Source of the DNA: Aurelia coerulea
Lineage: Eukaryota; Cnidaria; Scyphozoa; Semaeostomeae; Ulmaridae
Length of the DNA stretch: 64,000 nucleotides
Direction: 5' to 3'
NCBI GenBank assembly: GCA_039566865.1
Contig: CM076945.1
Span: 2,361,001 to 2,425,000 of the forward strand
Below, one piece after another: positions 11,314 to 22,197 of this stretch (positions are counted from its first letter, which is position 1; every line of letters begins with the position of its first letter). Under the pieces are notes generated by a model, which was not told the origin of the DNA, searched no databases, and saw only the letters and a program-made list of their open reading frames with translations. The translations under genes were made by a program, and so were the position numbers.

Positions 11314-12802
11314 GTTGACCCCTCTAAACGCTTGTTGTGCTCTTTGACTTGGCTTTGCTCTTTTGCGTGGGCCTAAGCCAAAATGGTCCTCTTTACTCCG
11401 TGAACTAAGGCCAGGTCTTCGCAACAAAACTGCTCTGCTCCATGGAAGCACTAATCACCTTCTGAATTCAAGTATTTTCTTACGTTTGGTATGGAAGAAA
11501 ATCCCAAGAAAATATTCAACTGTTCTAAAATAATAGGATTAAATCTGTATTAAATTTTTCTCTTCTGCTGTTGTTGTTATTAGTGCTTGCAAGGGAGCTT
11601 GGGTAAAATTCAAATTGCTTCCCCGTCTCTTTTCCAGGTCATGTCAATCACTTGAGTGAAAAACACCCGGGGGGGTACTTGACTTAAATTTGTACGGGGG
11701 TGTGCCCACGAAAAAAATTTTTTTTACCCTGCTCCAGAATTTTTCGCTTAAAATGATAACCTGTTCTAGAAAAAATTGGCGAAAAGTATACTCAAAAACA
11801 TGAAATTTGACCGAAAAATGACCCGATCTAGCAGAATATTCCCCTTTAACATGTTTTGACAACCTGCTCTAGAAAAATTGCCTCATTTTGATACCCTGTG
11901 CTAGAAAAAATTGGTGAAAACGATACCCTTAAAAACGGCACATCCCCGTCGGACAAATATACTAAGTACCCCCCCCCCCCGGGGAAAAACAACACAATCG
12001 AGAACGCAAACGCAGCAGATTTTTGGCTTTTTTCTTTCTATTGTTATTACAATTGTTTCTCTGGCAGAATTTCTATTGTTCAAGATTCAGTGCCTTGCGT
12101 TTTATGAAGGTAGTTGGTCCGTGAAAATGATGCCATGGAGGTTTTCGGCCATGGGCCACGGGGGGCCACGAGCGTTTATCGGCGTTTATCATTTGATTCC
12201 AATCTTGTTCCCGTTTGAGGATTATAAAAAAGTACGAAAATAAATATCCAGTTTGTTCTCTTTACCATCCAAAAATATATTTATATAAAAACAGATGGAT
12301 ATTTCAACCATGATCCTTTGTGCACGAAGAGCAAAACAAAAAGAATTTAGGCCAAATGCCGACTTTGGCGTGGCGCCAGGAAGGATATATTCAAAGGTCT
12401 GCATAACTCATAGAAATGGCATAAATAGCCCGCTAATATCAACCTTTTTTAGCTATTGAAATTCCTGAGAATGACGCAACACAAGGAATGTAGATAATTA
12501 TGCGCCGATTGTGCGATAAACAAGGAACCTCAGCAATTTTTCAGCAAAATTCAAAACATTTTAGTGATCAAGATTTGGTAACTGATTAGTTGCTTTCTCT
12601 TCATGGCTCTCTTAATCCAGCTTGCTAAGCCTTGAATTTTTCAAATTTACTGAATTTTTGGGTAATTTTCCTTTGAACATGGAAGCTCTCCCCAGCTCCC
12701 AAGGCCTGCTGCTCTTGTGTGTGTTGTTGCTGCTGTTATTCATAGTCTTTCAAGATTTGATGAATGGCGGCCAAGTAGGCCTACAATCTAAAGCAAATTG
12801 AA
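11314..12802. promoter_or_regulatory. Divergent intergenic region between SAV and DPF
   Basis: This 1.49-kb stretch separates the start codons of two divergently transcribed genes, so it should hold both promoters and 5' UTRs. About 320 bp is taken by a G/C-tipped element (11667-11990). No TATA box or other core element could be assigned with confidence. Transcription starts are not determinable from the sequence alone. Confidence 0.4.
11667..11990. mobile_element. G/C-tipped inverted-repeat element
   Basis: The left tip is CACCCGGGGGGGTACTTGAC and the right tip is AAGTACCCCCCCCCCCGGGG, an inverted match. The arms continue inverted with TTTGTACGGGGGTGTGCC against GGCACATCCCCGTCGGACAA. Internal variants of AACCTGTTCTAGAAAAAATTG repeat several times. 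It sits in the SAV-DPF intergenic region. Confidence 0.75.
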
Positions 12803-15800
12803 ATGGCTGCAATAAAGATACCACCAAACAAATACAGAGATGCAATCGATCAAGTCATTGCGTATAATTCCAAGATTCTTTTAGAGCGAAGACTGCGATA
12901 TCCTTACATCGATGGGCAGACTGGAGTGGCTCAGCAAGATTGTCATCTTTGGGTCAGCAGAGTTGCTCGAAGTGCTCCGAACAAAGAAGGACAAGTTTGC
13001 AGTTATCCAGCTAGAAGATGGAGAGTTCGTAAAAGACCAGATTTTGATAAATTGAACAGAACAAAAGTGAAACAAGAATCTGCAAGCAAGACCAGATTTT
13101 CATCTTCCACTACTAATAATGAAATGTTTGAGCCAGGTAAACAGAAAAGAATTGTCTAAAGCAGTTTACTGTGTTGTGTTCCCCACCCATCACAGCAAAC
13201 GAATATAAATTTTGAAATCTTTTAAACAATTAGAAAATCTCAAACATTAACAGTTTTAAAGAGTTTGAAAAATCCAGAAAAAGTTTAAAAATTCCAGAAA
13301 AAATCTCAAAATCTTTGAGTAATCCGACAGGTTATTTAAAACCCAAAATCTTGTGCGCTGTTTTTGCAGTGATTTGCCCCTTTGCATTGTGTATTCTTCA
13401 TACATCATATTCATTCTGGTAGATTTTCGACAAATGGAAAAAGTAAAAAGTTTGTCTATTTTTCCATTTGTCAAAAATTTACCAATTATAAACTCTATTA
13501 TATATATAAACTTAATATTATAATAATATTATAAACTCATATAAACTCTATAATATTATATTATTATAAGCTCTATTATAGATATTATTATAGACTCTAT
13601 TATAGAATGTTATAAACTCTATGAAATATAATACTTCATATGTACGATGTACATAGCATGAAAATTATCATTTTACAAATGGACGTTAAATATTTTGTGT
13701 TTGCAGGTCCAGATGAAACAAGCATGTCAAGCATATCCAGTGACAAGATCCCAAAGAGTGAAGTTGATGGATCAGAAAGCTCTCAGCCAGTCCGCCAAGA
13801 AACCTCAAAACCAGCTTATGAGTGTGAAGATCCTGAAGATGATTTTCTCTCTGATTATAATATCAGTGATGATGAATTTACACCATCAAGAAGAAAGAAA
13901 AGAAAGGAACCTCCTGCTAAAAAGGTTCTTAAATGCTACAGAACAAGGACAGATAATGTTACAATAGAACTGGCTACTTTTTGCGGCGTGCTCACAAAAT
14001 TTTTGCAAAAAATCTTGTGTGAGCAGCTGTCACACTCTGCGGACTGGGTCTTGACCAACCGAGCATGGAATTCCCTTTGTCTGCAATCACAAATTGCTTT
14101 GTATCTAGGTGTCAATAAAAATTAGCGAGTTCTATTGTAACATTATCTGTCCTTGTAATGCTACAGTACAGGCCTTTGCACGCATTACATGAAAATATTT
14201 TCTTAAGAATTCTTAAGAATTTTTCAGGCATGTGAACAACTGCTGAATTTTTAAACAAGAATTCTTAGGCAGAAAAATTATGTTACTCTACACAAGGCCT
14301 GTACTGTATGTGTTGTGTGAAATTCATTTGTTGGGCATTGAAAACGAGGGGCAAAAATATTCTTCATGTTTCCATTGATGATTCAAGAGATTTTCCATCC
14401 GAAGTTCTTCTTGTTCCTATCTAAATGTACCTAGTGTTGGTTTTTCTATTGCAACTCCACAAGAATTCTCAAAGATCGAATCCCTACTTGAAAATGTTCT
14501 ACAAAGGTTCTTGTAGAATCTAAAAATTTTCTTAGAATTAGAAATTAATCCAATCTTAACTTTTTCATCATGGCTAGCATCTATTCTATTTCTGCACATT
14601 TTTGAATCCTCTATTTCTGAATTTATTAAAAATGGTTTTGAAGATCAGCACAAAATGGAATCTATGTTCAGCAAATCGTTTTATTGCTCAAAATTTGCAA
14701 ATGATTTCTTACAGGGAAAGAAAAATTCACTTGCATGGAGACTTGCAGAGAGGGTACGAAATCTCACAAGAGAAGAAGTCAATAGGATGGGGCCAGAAGA
14801 GAGAAAGAAACCCTATATGTGCGAAAGTAAGAAATTTTGTTACGTGTTGTTCTCAGCCCAATGATTCATAGGAAAAAGTATTTGCACATACAGTAGTATT
14901 ATCTCTGTAGAATCAGTGTGAAAAAAGTTTCAGGTTACTCAAGAATTCTTGTCAGATGAAGAATTCTTGAAGTTTTTAAGAATTCCCGTCCTGTTAATGT
15001 GCACAAGGCCTGTCCTATATAATGATAAGATTAAAATCATGCAGAATCATAAATTTTATTCAGGGTATCCCTAAAAACCGTTTGACGTTTGACTAGAATT
15101 TGAAAATGACTGTAACATGAACAGGCCCATGGAAAGATAATCTTGTCCTTAACATTTTAAAGTAATTTTTGACACTTGAATCTTAAAAATCCGTTGAAAA
15201 TTCATTAAGTTAAAAGTTTTCAAATATCAACTTTTTGTAACAGCTGAAACCAGTGACCCCTCCTAGATGATTTGCAATGCAAAAAAGTTCCAAAATTGAG
15301 GTAAAAAAGGGTTGTCCAATGCCCTACCTCTCTCGTCAATACACAGAGAGAACCACATAGGACTTCAAAAGTAGATGTACTTCTTGCAACCATTGTTAAA
15401 ATTTGCCAAAGAATACATAAATCCAAAAACATTAGTGGAATATGTGATTGACAAAAGACTGACTCATTTTCAAACTTTTCTCAACAGAAATTCTCAAAAT
15501 ATCCATATGCTTTAAAGTTAGGCTTTGAAAATATTTTCAAATTAGCTCCTGTAAATGAACAGCAACGAAAGTAAACCTGTAACTAGAGAGAAAACTCTTG
15601 CAGGATTCAACAGTTTTCTCTCCAGTTACAGGTTTATTTTGGTTGCTGTCCTTTTACAGGAATTAACAGTCTTCTTTCTACAGATTACGGTGTTTTGTTG
15701 CGTTTATGGGTTTAGTGCGATGAGTCCATTATTTAAGGCTATTTTCAAGTTTGTGCCACAAATCATTTTATTAATAATCCTTTACTATTTCTAGTCTGCT

Positions 15801-18800
15801 TCAAGCGTTATAAAAACACTCAAGGTATCCGATACCATTACCAACATTATGACCATGATGCAGCAGAAGAAGGACCAAGTAGCCAAACGGAAAATCCAGA
15901 AGTGCCAAGTTCGGAGAAAAAGGAGACAGGAGATGCTTCTAAGCTTGAGAATGTAGAAACAAGTGCATATTGTGATTTCTGCCTTGGAGATGCAAGAGAA
16001 AACAAGAAAACGGGAACAAAAGAAGAGTTGATTTCGTGCTCTGATTGTGGCAGATCTGGTTTGTCTCTTTCTTATTTTATGTACCAGTTGCACCAGAAAG
16101 AGCCTCCAGTTTTGACAGGCCACGATAAATCGTACACAAAACCAATTTTGAAGCTTTATGATTTCATCTTGGTTTAGAATCCCAATTTTTCAACGATGAA
16201 AGCCGATGAGTTTTCGTTGATGCACATTACAGTATTTTCATTCTAATTCGAGATTCAGTTGACAATTTACAATCCAGACGTTGGATTTTGACAATAAAGT
16301 GTTTATCTTGGTCTCAAAATCAGAATCTTCGTTTCGAAAGCGTCGACAATGTTTCCTTTTCATCATTTTCGAGTGTGCAAATTGTGATTTCATTTCATGT
16401 ATTTAAAGAGATTTAAACCCTTAAGCAAATCCTGGTTTTCAAATTGCCCTCCAAAGTTTAGAGTCTTGTTTTCAAATTCTGCTATGTTCAACCTCTATCG
16501 TCACAATTTGTAGCCGTTTTCGTGTGAATGGGAGACCTACCGTAAAAGCCCAATTTAGCCTTCCCCTCTCTATCAAGACCCCTCTCTAATAAGCCCCTCC
16601 CTTTTAAGTCAAAATTAAAAAAAAGCCCTCTCTCAATTAAGCCCTCCCCCCCCCCCATTTAGATCAAACACCAGAAGTTACCAAAGATGTTGCAGTTATT
16701 CAGTTGAACAAGTTTACCACATGTTAATTTCGATATGGTTTAGGATGAAAAATATGTCTGTGTATTAGACTCGTAAAAATTGCATGTTGACTCTCCAAAA
16801 TATGGGGCAGAAGAACTAAAAAGCTATGATTTATATACTTAGCATTTGAATGTGTGAATAAGACCCCTCTCTATTAAGCCCCCTCTCTAATAAGCCCCTC
16901 TCTCTAATAAGCCCCCTCTTTACTAACCACCCTCTATAGTCGCCGAAATTAAATAAGCCCCCGGGGGCTTAATGGAGCTTTTACGGTATCCGTGACAATT
17001 ATGTTCTGTTTTTAGAACATAGCCAGATTATTTAGCTAACAATCGGTAAAGTCAGGTATAAGGAGGCTTTGTGCCCCAGGGGGGGGGGGTACTCAGTTAT
17101 ATTTAGGATAGGGGTGCTCAGGCTGAGGTACAATGCATCAACCCAAAAAAATAATTTCTACCGTGAAAATAGACCCAAAAAAATAATTTTTGCTATCTTT
17201 TTCCAAATCTTTTTCCTTTTTTTTCACATTTGAGACCCAAAAAAGTAAGCCAGAATTTCAGGAACCCAAAAAATAACTGTACAAATGGTTGACCCAAAAA
17301 AATAATCCTTGCCCAAATTTTAGACCCAAAAAAGTAACCTGAGCACCCCTATCCTGAATAAACCAGAGTACCCCCCCCCCTGGGCTTTGTGCTGCTGCCG
17401 ACCGACGCTAGAGTAGAAAAATATGTCTTCATTAACGTTTCATTAAAGCCCCATTCCTAACCATGATCCTTTGTGGCACCAACGTCGACTTTTTTATGAT
17501 GTAAACAACATTTTGGTCAAGCTTCTCTTTGCCTTGCTTTTCATTCGGAGAACGAAGGATCATGCTTGAACCTAGGCCTTTGATCCAGTTTGATCGCAAA
17601 GTGTAGAAACTTGTTGCGTTCTTAGGTCATCCATCATGCCTGCAGTTCACAGATAAGTTGATCATCGAAGTAAAGAAGTATAAATGGCAATGCATCGAAT
17701 GCAAATCTTGTTCACTGTGTGGCACTTCGGATAATGATGTAAGTTGCTCCAGCTTTTGTTTTGTAAAGATTTTGACTTTGAACAATGGCAACAGAGACAC
17801 GTCACTGCCCTACAAACTTGAGGTGGACGTAGTATGAAACTAAGTTTTAAATGGTCTACCAAGCCTTTTCAGCTAGTTTTTGCTATGAATAAATACTGCC
17901 TTGAAACTGGAATAGACATTTCCACCCCAGTCCACCCCTAGGCAACGCCCTTGCAAGCAAAACAATCCCGTAAACAGGAAACATATTATCAGAAGGTACT
18001 AGAATCGCTGAAGTTTGGAAGTCGTAATAGAGTCTGTGACACTTAAATGGTGGGGCTCTACCTGGGATCGAACTCTGTCTGCTTGACTCTGGCTGCAAAG
18101 TCAGAGGATTTCACGACTGTGCCATATACTTTTTTTCATCTGTGCGCTGTGATGGTCTTTCAAGCTGCCGCACACATTTTGGAATATCCTGCGAATAATT
18201 GTAAGATATTTTTAAATTTTACTTTCAAATTACGTGGTATAGCGGGGCGGGGGGGGGGAGGGGCTCTCTCATCGATTAGTTTTCCTATTGAGGGGGCTCC
18301 TCCTTTTAGTAATTCCCTGCAAGAAATTCATTTCGTTAATACTTTTGAATTGTATTGTAATGAAATTTAAGATATAAACTGAACTGAACTGAACTGGTCT
18401 CATCCACATCTATCGCGCCATTTTACATTTTAGGACCAGCTGCTCTTCTGCGATGAGTGTGATCGAGGCTACCATATGTACTGCCTCACTCCCAAGATGT
18501 CTGAGCCTCCTGAAGGTAACATTTTTGTCGTACTGCCTTTTTTTAAAGAAGCTTTTAGCTCGATGTTTTTAAGATATATCTTCTAAAATGGTCTCCGTCG
18601 CCAAATAGTAAAAAAATCGGTAAACGCTATTGTTTCAGGCACATTTCCAATTATTGTGCAGTTTCTTTCGTGGCTTCGCCAAAGCCATTTAAAAGTAACC
18701 GTCAAAAATCTACTTGTATCCAAACAAAAGTAGCAGGTATGAATGTTTGGTTTGTGCCTTTGTGAAGTTCAGAGATTTATCTTCAAATGACTCGTTCATT

Positions 18801-21148
18801 TTCAAAAAATATATAAACAGTCTGTGTGATATTGCCTTTCAAAAACTACAAAAATCTCCGTTTGGACAACATTTGGAGACGGAGCCCCTTTAAAATGGAT
18901 GAACGAAGCAAAGTATAGGACGAACAAAACGCATTCACACTATCCATGCACGTGTTGACATCATCAAACACGATAGGCTAATTTTACGCTTGCCTAAGCA
19001 ACTCTTGAGGTAGCTATTCATCTCCGTCAACTAACTTAAAGCAAAGGAGTTGCGTCGCCAAACTGTAAACAAATCTTCACCTAAGCCACACACACACACA
19101 AAATGCTCGTTTAAAATCCACTCATGTCCAAGCAATCGTAAAAGATATGAAGGTTAGGTTTTTCCATGATTTTTCCTCTGTGAAGTACCAAGATTTTTCT
19201 TCAAAGTGACGCTTTCATTTTCGAAAGAACGAGTAAACGTCTGTGTGATATTGCCCATCAAAAACTGCAAAATCACCTTTTCGACCGAAATTTGGAGGCG
19301 AAGCCCCTTCAACGCTACAGGTCTTTTCACACAGTTAGTATACTATCAGATAACTTTGTCTATTTCTTCTCGTTGCTTTCTTCTGAAAATAAAAACATGG
19401 AAATCAGTGAATCAATTATTTCAAGCCCATACTGTCTGGCTCTTCAGTGCACAGTGTTCCAGGGCATGTAATTAATGTGAAAAATGAAAGTATCAGAATT
19501 GTACCAAACTGATTTTTCTATTGTTAACCGTAGCCTGAGGTGTGTCAAAACCCAAAAATTTTTCAAATCGGACAATCTAGTGCCAAGAAAACATAATTTC
19601 AAGTTAGGCCTAAAAAGTGTACTTCAGGCTTCTGTTTAAGCACAGCAAGGCCACAAAATAGCACTAAGTTCAAATTCAAATTTCTTGGCTTGCACTCACC
19701 CGATTTTCATTATCTTTGTTTTGTTCAACAGATTAAACCTTGCAGAGTATGTGGTGAAAACGTGGATTGAAAATTTTATCTTGGGATGCGGAAATTTTGC
19801 GAATTCATAGTGGTAACTAAACGTTAAAAAAACTAAGACTGAATCACGAAGCGCTTCTTCAACATTAAAAACAAAAAATCTATGTTTCAGAATTCTCGGA
19901 AAGTCTATTGCAGAATCAAGTTTAAGCTATTGGCAACACGTTTGCAAAAGGGCTTAGTAGAATAAGCTCTCAAATATTTTTGGCGAATTTTTCACGAAAA
20001 CCAGTTTTGCACCTTTTCAGAATAAAAAATTGCATTTTTATGACGAAAACCTATTAGCAAAGGCAATATTTCATCATATCTCCACAATCTCAAATACATG
20101 CTTTTTAGCAATAGTAGTATAAAGTATTTTTACATAATTAACTAATTTTTAAGGTTTTGAAAACATGCAGCCAACTCTACAATGATTTGTTATATGCCAA
20201 GGTGAAAAATGCGCCTAGTAACATCGAAAAACAGAACAAACATCAAGATAGATACCTAATATGATTAGGGAGTTGATCTCTAACCTCCTTTTTGACTATA
20301 AGAGGGAAATACTTGTTTCATTGAACATCTAGTTCAGTCTATAGTACAGTGGCAAATACAGACAGAATTTGCTAAAAAAGACTTCTTCTTCACTGGCCTT
20401 CGTGAAAAATTCTCCAAAATTAGTTGAGAGCTTATTCTACTTAGCCCTTTTGCAAAAATGTTCCCAATAGGTTAAACTTGATTCTGCACTAGGCTTTACG
20501 AGAGTTCTGAAACATATATTTTTTGTTTTCAATGTTGAAGGAGCGTTTCGTGATTCAGTTTTAGTTTTTATGAACGATTGGTCACCATTATGGATTTGAA
20601 AAATTTGCACATCCCAAGATGAAATTTTCAATCGACCTTTTCACTACGTATTCTGCAAGGCTCAATCTGTCAAACAAAACAAAGATCATGAAAATCGAGT
20701 GAGTGCAAGCCAAGAAATTTGAATTTGAAAGTTAGTGCTATTTTGGTGGCCTTGCTGTGCTACAAAAGAAGCCTGCTGTACACTTTTTAGGCCGAACTTG
20801 AAATGATATTTTCTCAGCACCAAATTGTCCGATTTGAAAATTTTTTGCGTCTTGATATACCTCAGGCTACAGTTAAATATAGAAAAATCAGTTTTGTACA
20901 ATTCTGAAATTTTCATTTTTTTGGCATTAATTACACTAAAACGGAAATCTGGATCACAGTGCAGTGCCAGCTTTTAAATGAACTATTTTTGGCTATTTTA
21001 AACTCTACATACTGTAGTCAAGGAAGAGAATCTCATGTTTTCACTGTTTACTTTGTCAGGTCACTGGTGCTGTAAATTGTGCGAGGAGCGAATGAGAGCA
21101 GCCGGGGAATACCCACCGCCAGGTATGCAAGAAAACGATGAGAAGTAG
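12803..21148 (+). CDS. DPF2: DPF/Requiem (BAF45-type) double-PHD-finger protein
   Basis: Seven coding exons: 12803-13136, 13707-13924, 14715-14826, 15795-16058, 17626-17738, 18434-18515 and 21060-21148, giving a predicted 403 residues (human DPF2 is 391). Phases match at every junction. Residues about 5-85 form the Requiem N-terminal domain ([25 protein letters not shown]). Residues 112-184 are acidic/basic linker. A C2H2 zinc finger of DPF type is split across exons 3 and 4 (about 219-242, CEICFKRYKN). The tandem PHD fingers follow: PHD1 from about 281 ([21 protein letters not shown]) and PHD2 from about 338 ([23 protein letters not shown]) to HWCCKLC. DPF proteins are SWI/SNF (BAF) subunits whose double PHD module reads acylated histone H3. 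The stop follows GMQENDEK by reading through a GT at 21123; no further exon is needed. The exon 2 donor (GTTCTT) is weak and lies next to a MITE. Symbol is by family; the animal probably has a single DPF gene, so DPF1/2/3 cannot be distinguished. Confidence 0.92.
13488..13632. repeat. AT-rich simple repeat (TATAAACTCTATTA variants)
   Basis: Irregular repeats of TATAAACTCTATTATA and AATATTATAATA fill about 145 bp of DPF intron 1, upstream of exon 2. No coding or RNA signal was seen. Confidence 0.8.
13942..14156. mobile_element. MITE (ACAAGGACAGATAATG ends) beside DPF exon 2 donor
   Basis: The left end ACAAGGACAGATAATGTTAC is exactly inverted at the right end (GTAACATTATCTGTCCTTGT). A 10-bp direct repeat AATGCTACAG flanks the element at 13932-13941 and 14157-14166. 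Fragments of the same family (CTGTCCTTGT ends, TTAATCGCTTTG-like body) appear near 33230-33300 and 40080-40200. The insertion begins 17 bp after the exon 2 end. Confidence 0.85.
15547..15661. mobile_element. Short palindromic MITE in a DPF intron
   Basis: TCCTGTAAATGAACAGCAAC on the left pairs with GTTGCTGTCCTTTTACAGGA on the right. The inner CCTGTAACTAGAGAGAAAACT pairs with AGTTTTCTCTCCAGTTACAGG. It is about 115 bp and ends 133 bp upstream of exon 4. Confidence 0.85.
16538..16988. mobile_element. MITE with TACCGTAAAAGC ends and AAGCCCC internal repeats
   Basis: TACCGTAAAAGC at the left is inverted as GCTTTTACGGTA at the right. The interior has many CTCTCTAATAAGCCCC units on both sides. A related fragment (TACCGTAAACCCTCGAATAA) lies near 45110-45200. 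Located in the DPF intron between exons 4 and 5. Confidence 0.75.
17078..17384. mobile_element. G-tipped inverted-repeat MITE
   Basis: CCAGGGGGGGGGGTACTC at the left is inverted at the right (GAGTACCCCCCCCCCTGG). The next block, GATAGGGGTGCTCAGG, is inverted as CCTGAGCACCCCTATC. The flanks share GGCTTTGTG, consistent with a target duplication of about 9 bp. Internal ACCCAAAAAAATAA units repeat. Confidence 0.8.
18030..18130 (-). repeat. tRNA-derived sequence (SINE-like or tRNA pseudogene)
   Basis: Read on the minus strand, ATGGCACAGTCGTGAAAT resembles an A box and AGTTCGATCCCAGGTAGAGC a B box, about 45 bases apart as in a tRNA. A CTCTG...CAGAG stem lies between, but its loop is too long for a normal anticodon loop. 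The segment GGGCTCTACCTGGGATCGAA recurs at 57335-57360, so this is a dispersed SINE-type sequence rather than a functional tRNA. Confidence 0.45.
18588..18892. mobile_element. Element of the CTCCGTCGCCAAA family
   Basis: CTCCGTCGCCAAATAGTAAA at the left is inverted near the right end (TTTGGAGACGGAGCCCC). The body shares TGTGTGATATTGCC and AAAACTACAAAAATC with the copies at 19042-19308 and 4575-4862. Lies in DPF intron 6. Confidence 0.7.
19042..19308. mobile_element. Second element of the CTCCGTCGCCAAA family
   Basis: The tip TTGCGTCGCCAAACTGTAAA is matched in inverted orientation by AATTTGGAGGCGAAGCCCC. It shares most of its body with the copy 150 bp upstream in the same orientation. An isolated tip of the family lies at 35402-35445. 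Confidence 0.7.
19466..20936. mobile_element. Large fold-back element with arms of about 520 bp
   Basis: The left arm (about 19466-19990) is repeated in inverted orientation at about 20400-20936 with mostly point differences. Matching blocks include TCAGAATTGTAC, TGATTTTTCTAT, CAAATCGGACAAT and AAGGCCACAAAATAGCACTAA. The centre (about 400 bp) is unique. The tips read GTAATTAATG on both ends. No transposase is encoded. It fills most of DPF intron 6. Confidence 0.8.
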
Positions 21149-22105
21149 GGGAATCTCCATGGACTTTTGGCCGATACAAAACTAAAAAAACATGATAAAT
21201 TTTGATTTTATAGAGCACTTTTATGTTTTTGTAGGTATGTAAACTGATAACTGCTATTAGGAATTAATTTGGATATTCGAGAATGAGATATACCTTCTTT
21301 AGATTGATGAACTTAAATCCATAACGCTTTGGCTCGTTCTTCTCTGTGTAGTGAGAATTCATAAGAATTCTGTAAGTAACTCCGTGAATATTTAGCCGAG
21401 TTGCTAGCTTCTGGTATCTACAATTAATTCAAAATCTCAGCAATATGGTCATATTACCATGGAGCCCGTTCATCATTTCGTTATTTTTCATATTTAATCA
21501 AACGTCGAACAATTTTTTGGGAGACCCTGCACTGTGTGCCCAGACCTGGAAACAATTAAAAAATCGATTTTTTCAGAAACGATTCCTTTAATTTTTCTCT
21601 CATTAACAATTAACAACTCCCTGAAACTGAAAACCGTTTTTTTCTATGTCTTATGGTTTTTTTCTGTGAATTGACAAAGTTGTGAAAATCTTCAGTTTTG
21701 AATCCAATATGTGATGCAGCTGCTTCTGAAAAACTACTCATTTCTATTAAATCAATTGAAACTGTTATACTTGTCCAAACCATTTATACTATGGCTTATC
21801 TGAATGGAAATAGCTTCTTTTACTTGAAAGGAATTTAAAACGAGCTTATGGAATTAAATGTGATTTTTTACATTATTATGTAAAATAATGATTAGAGATT
21901 AGGTCCCAGTCCCCCAAGATCGCCTCAAAACTGAAATTTTAGAACACAGCTGAATCGGGCATGCAATTGCGCATCTAATGATCCCTTCCCTGGATATATA
22001 TGACAATTTTTGAAAAAGTTACGAATTGTTTCCCGAAAATGAGATCCTGGGCACATAGTGCCCTGTACTTGCCAATATCATTGCTTTGATGTCCAGGAAA
22101 GCCTT

Positions 22106-22197
22106 GCCCCCCGTGCAGTAGTTTAAAGCCCATGCGCAGTAGCGTTTTGGGGTTGAAGCTCTAGCGGGCGCATGCGCATTAATCCACTGCACGGGGG
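22106..22197. mobile_element. Small inverted-repeat element (CCCCCGTGCAGTGG tips)
   Basis: CCCCCCGTGCAGTAGTTTAA on the left is matched by TTAATCCACTGCACGGGGG on the right, with GC-rich GCGCATGCGC and CCATGCGCAGTAGC blocks inside. About 90 bp, strikingly GC-rich against the local background. Confidence 0.7.

Noticed and set aside
11314..11451. Upstream in-frame ATG extending SAV by 46 codons
   Set aside because: The downstream ATG (MFRKKESQEPP) matches the N-terminal pattern of Salvador proteins; the extension does not.
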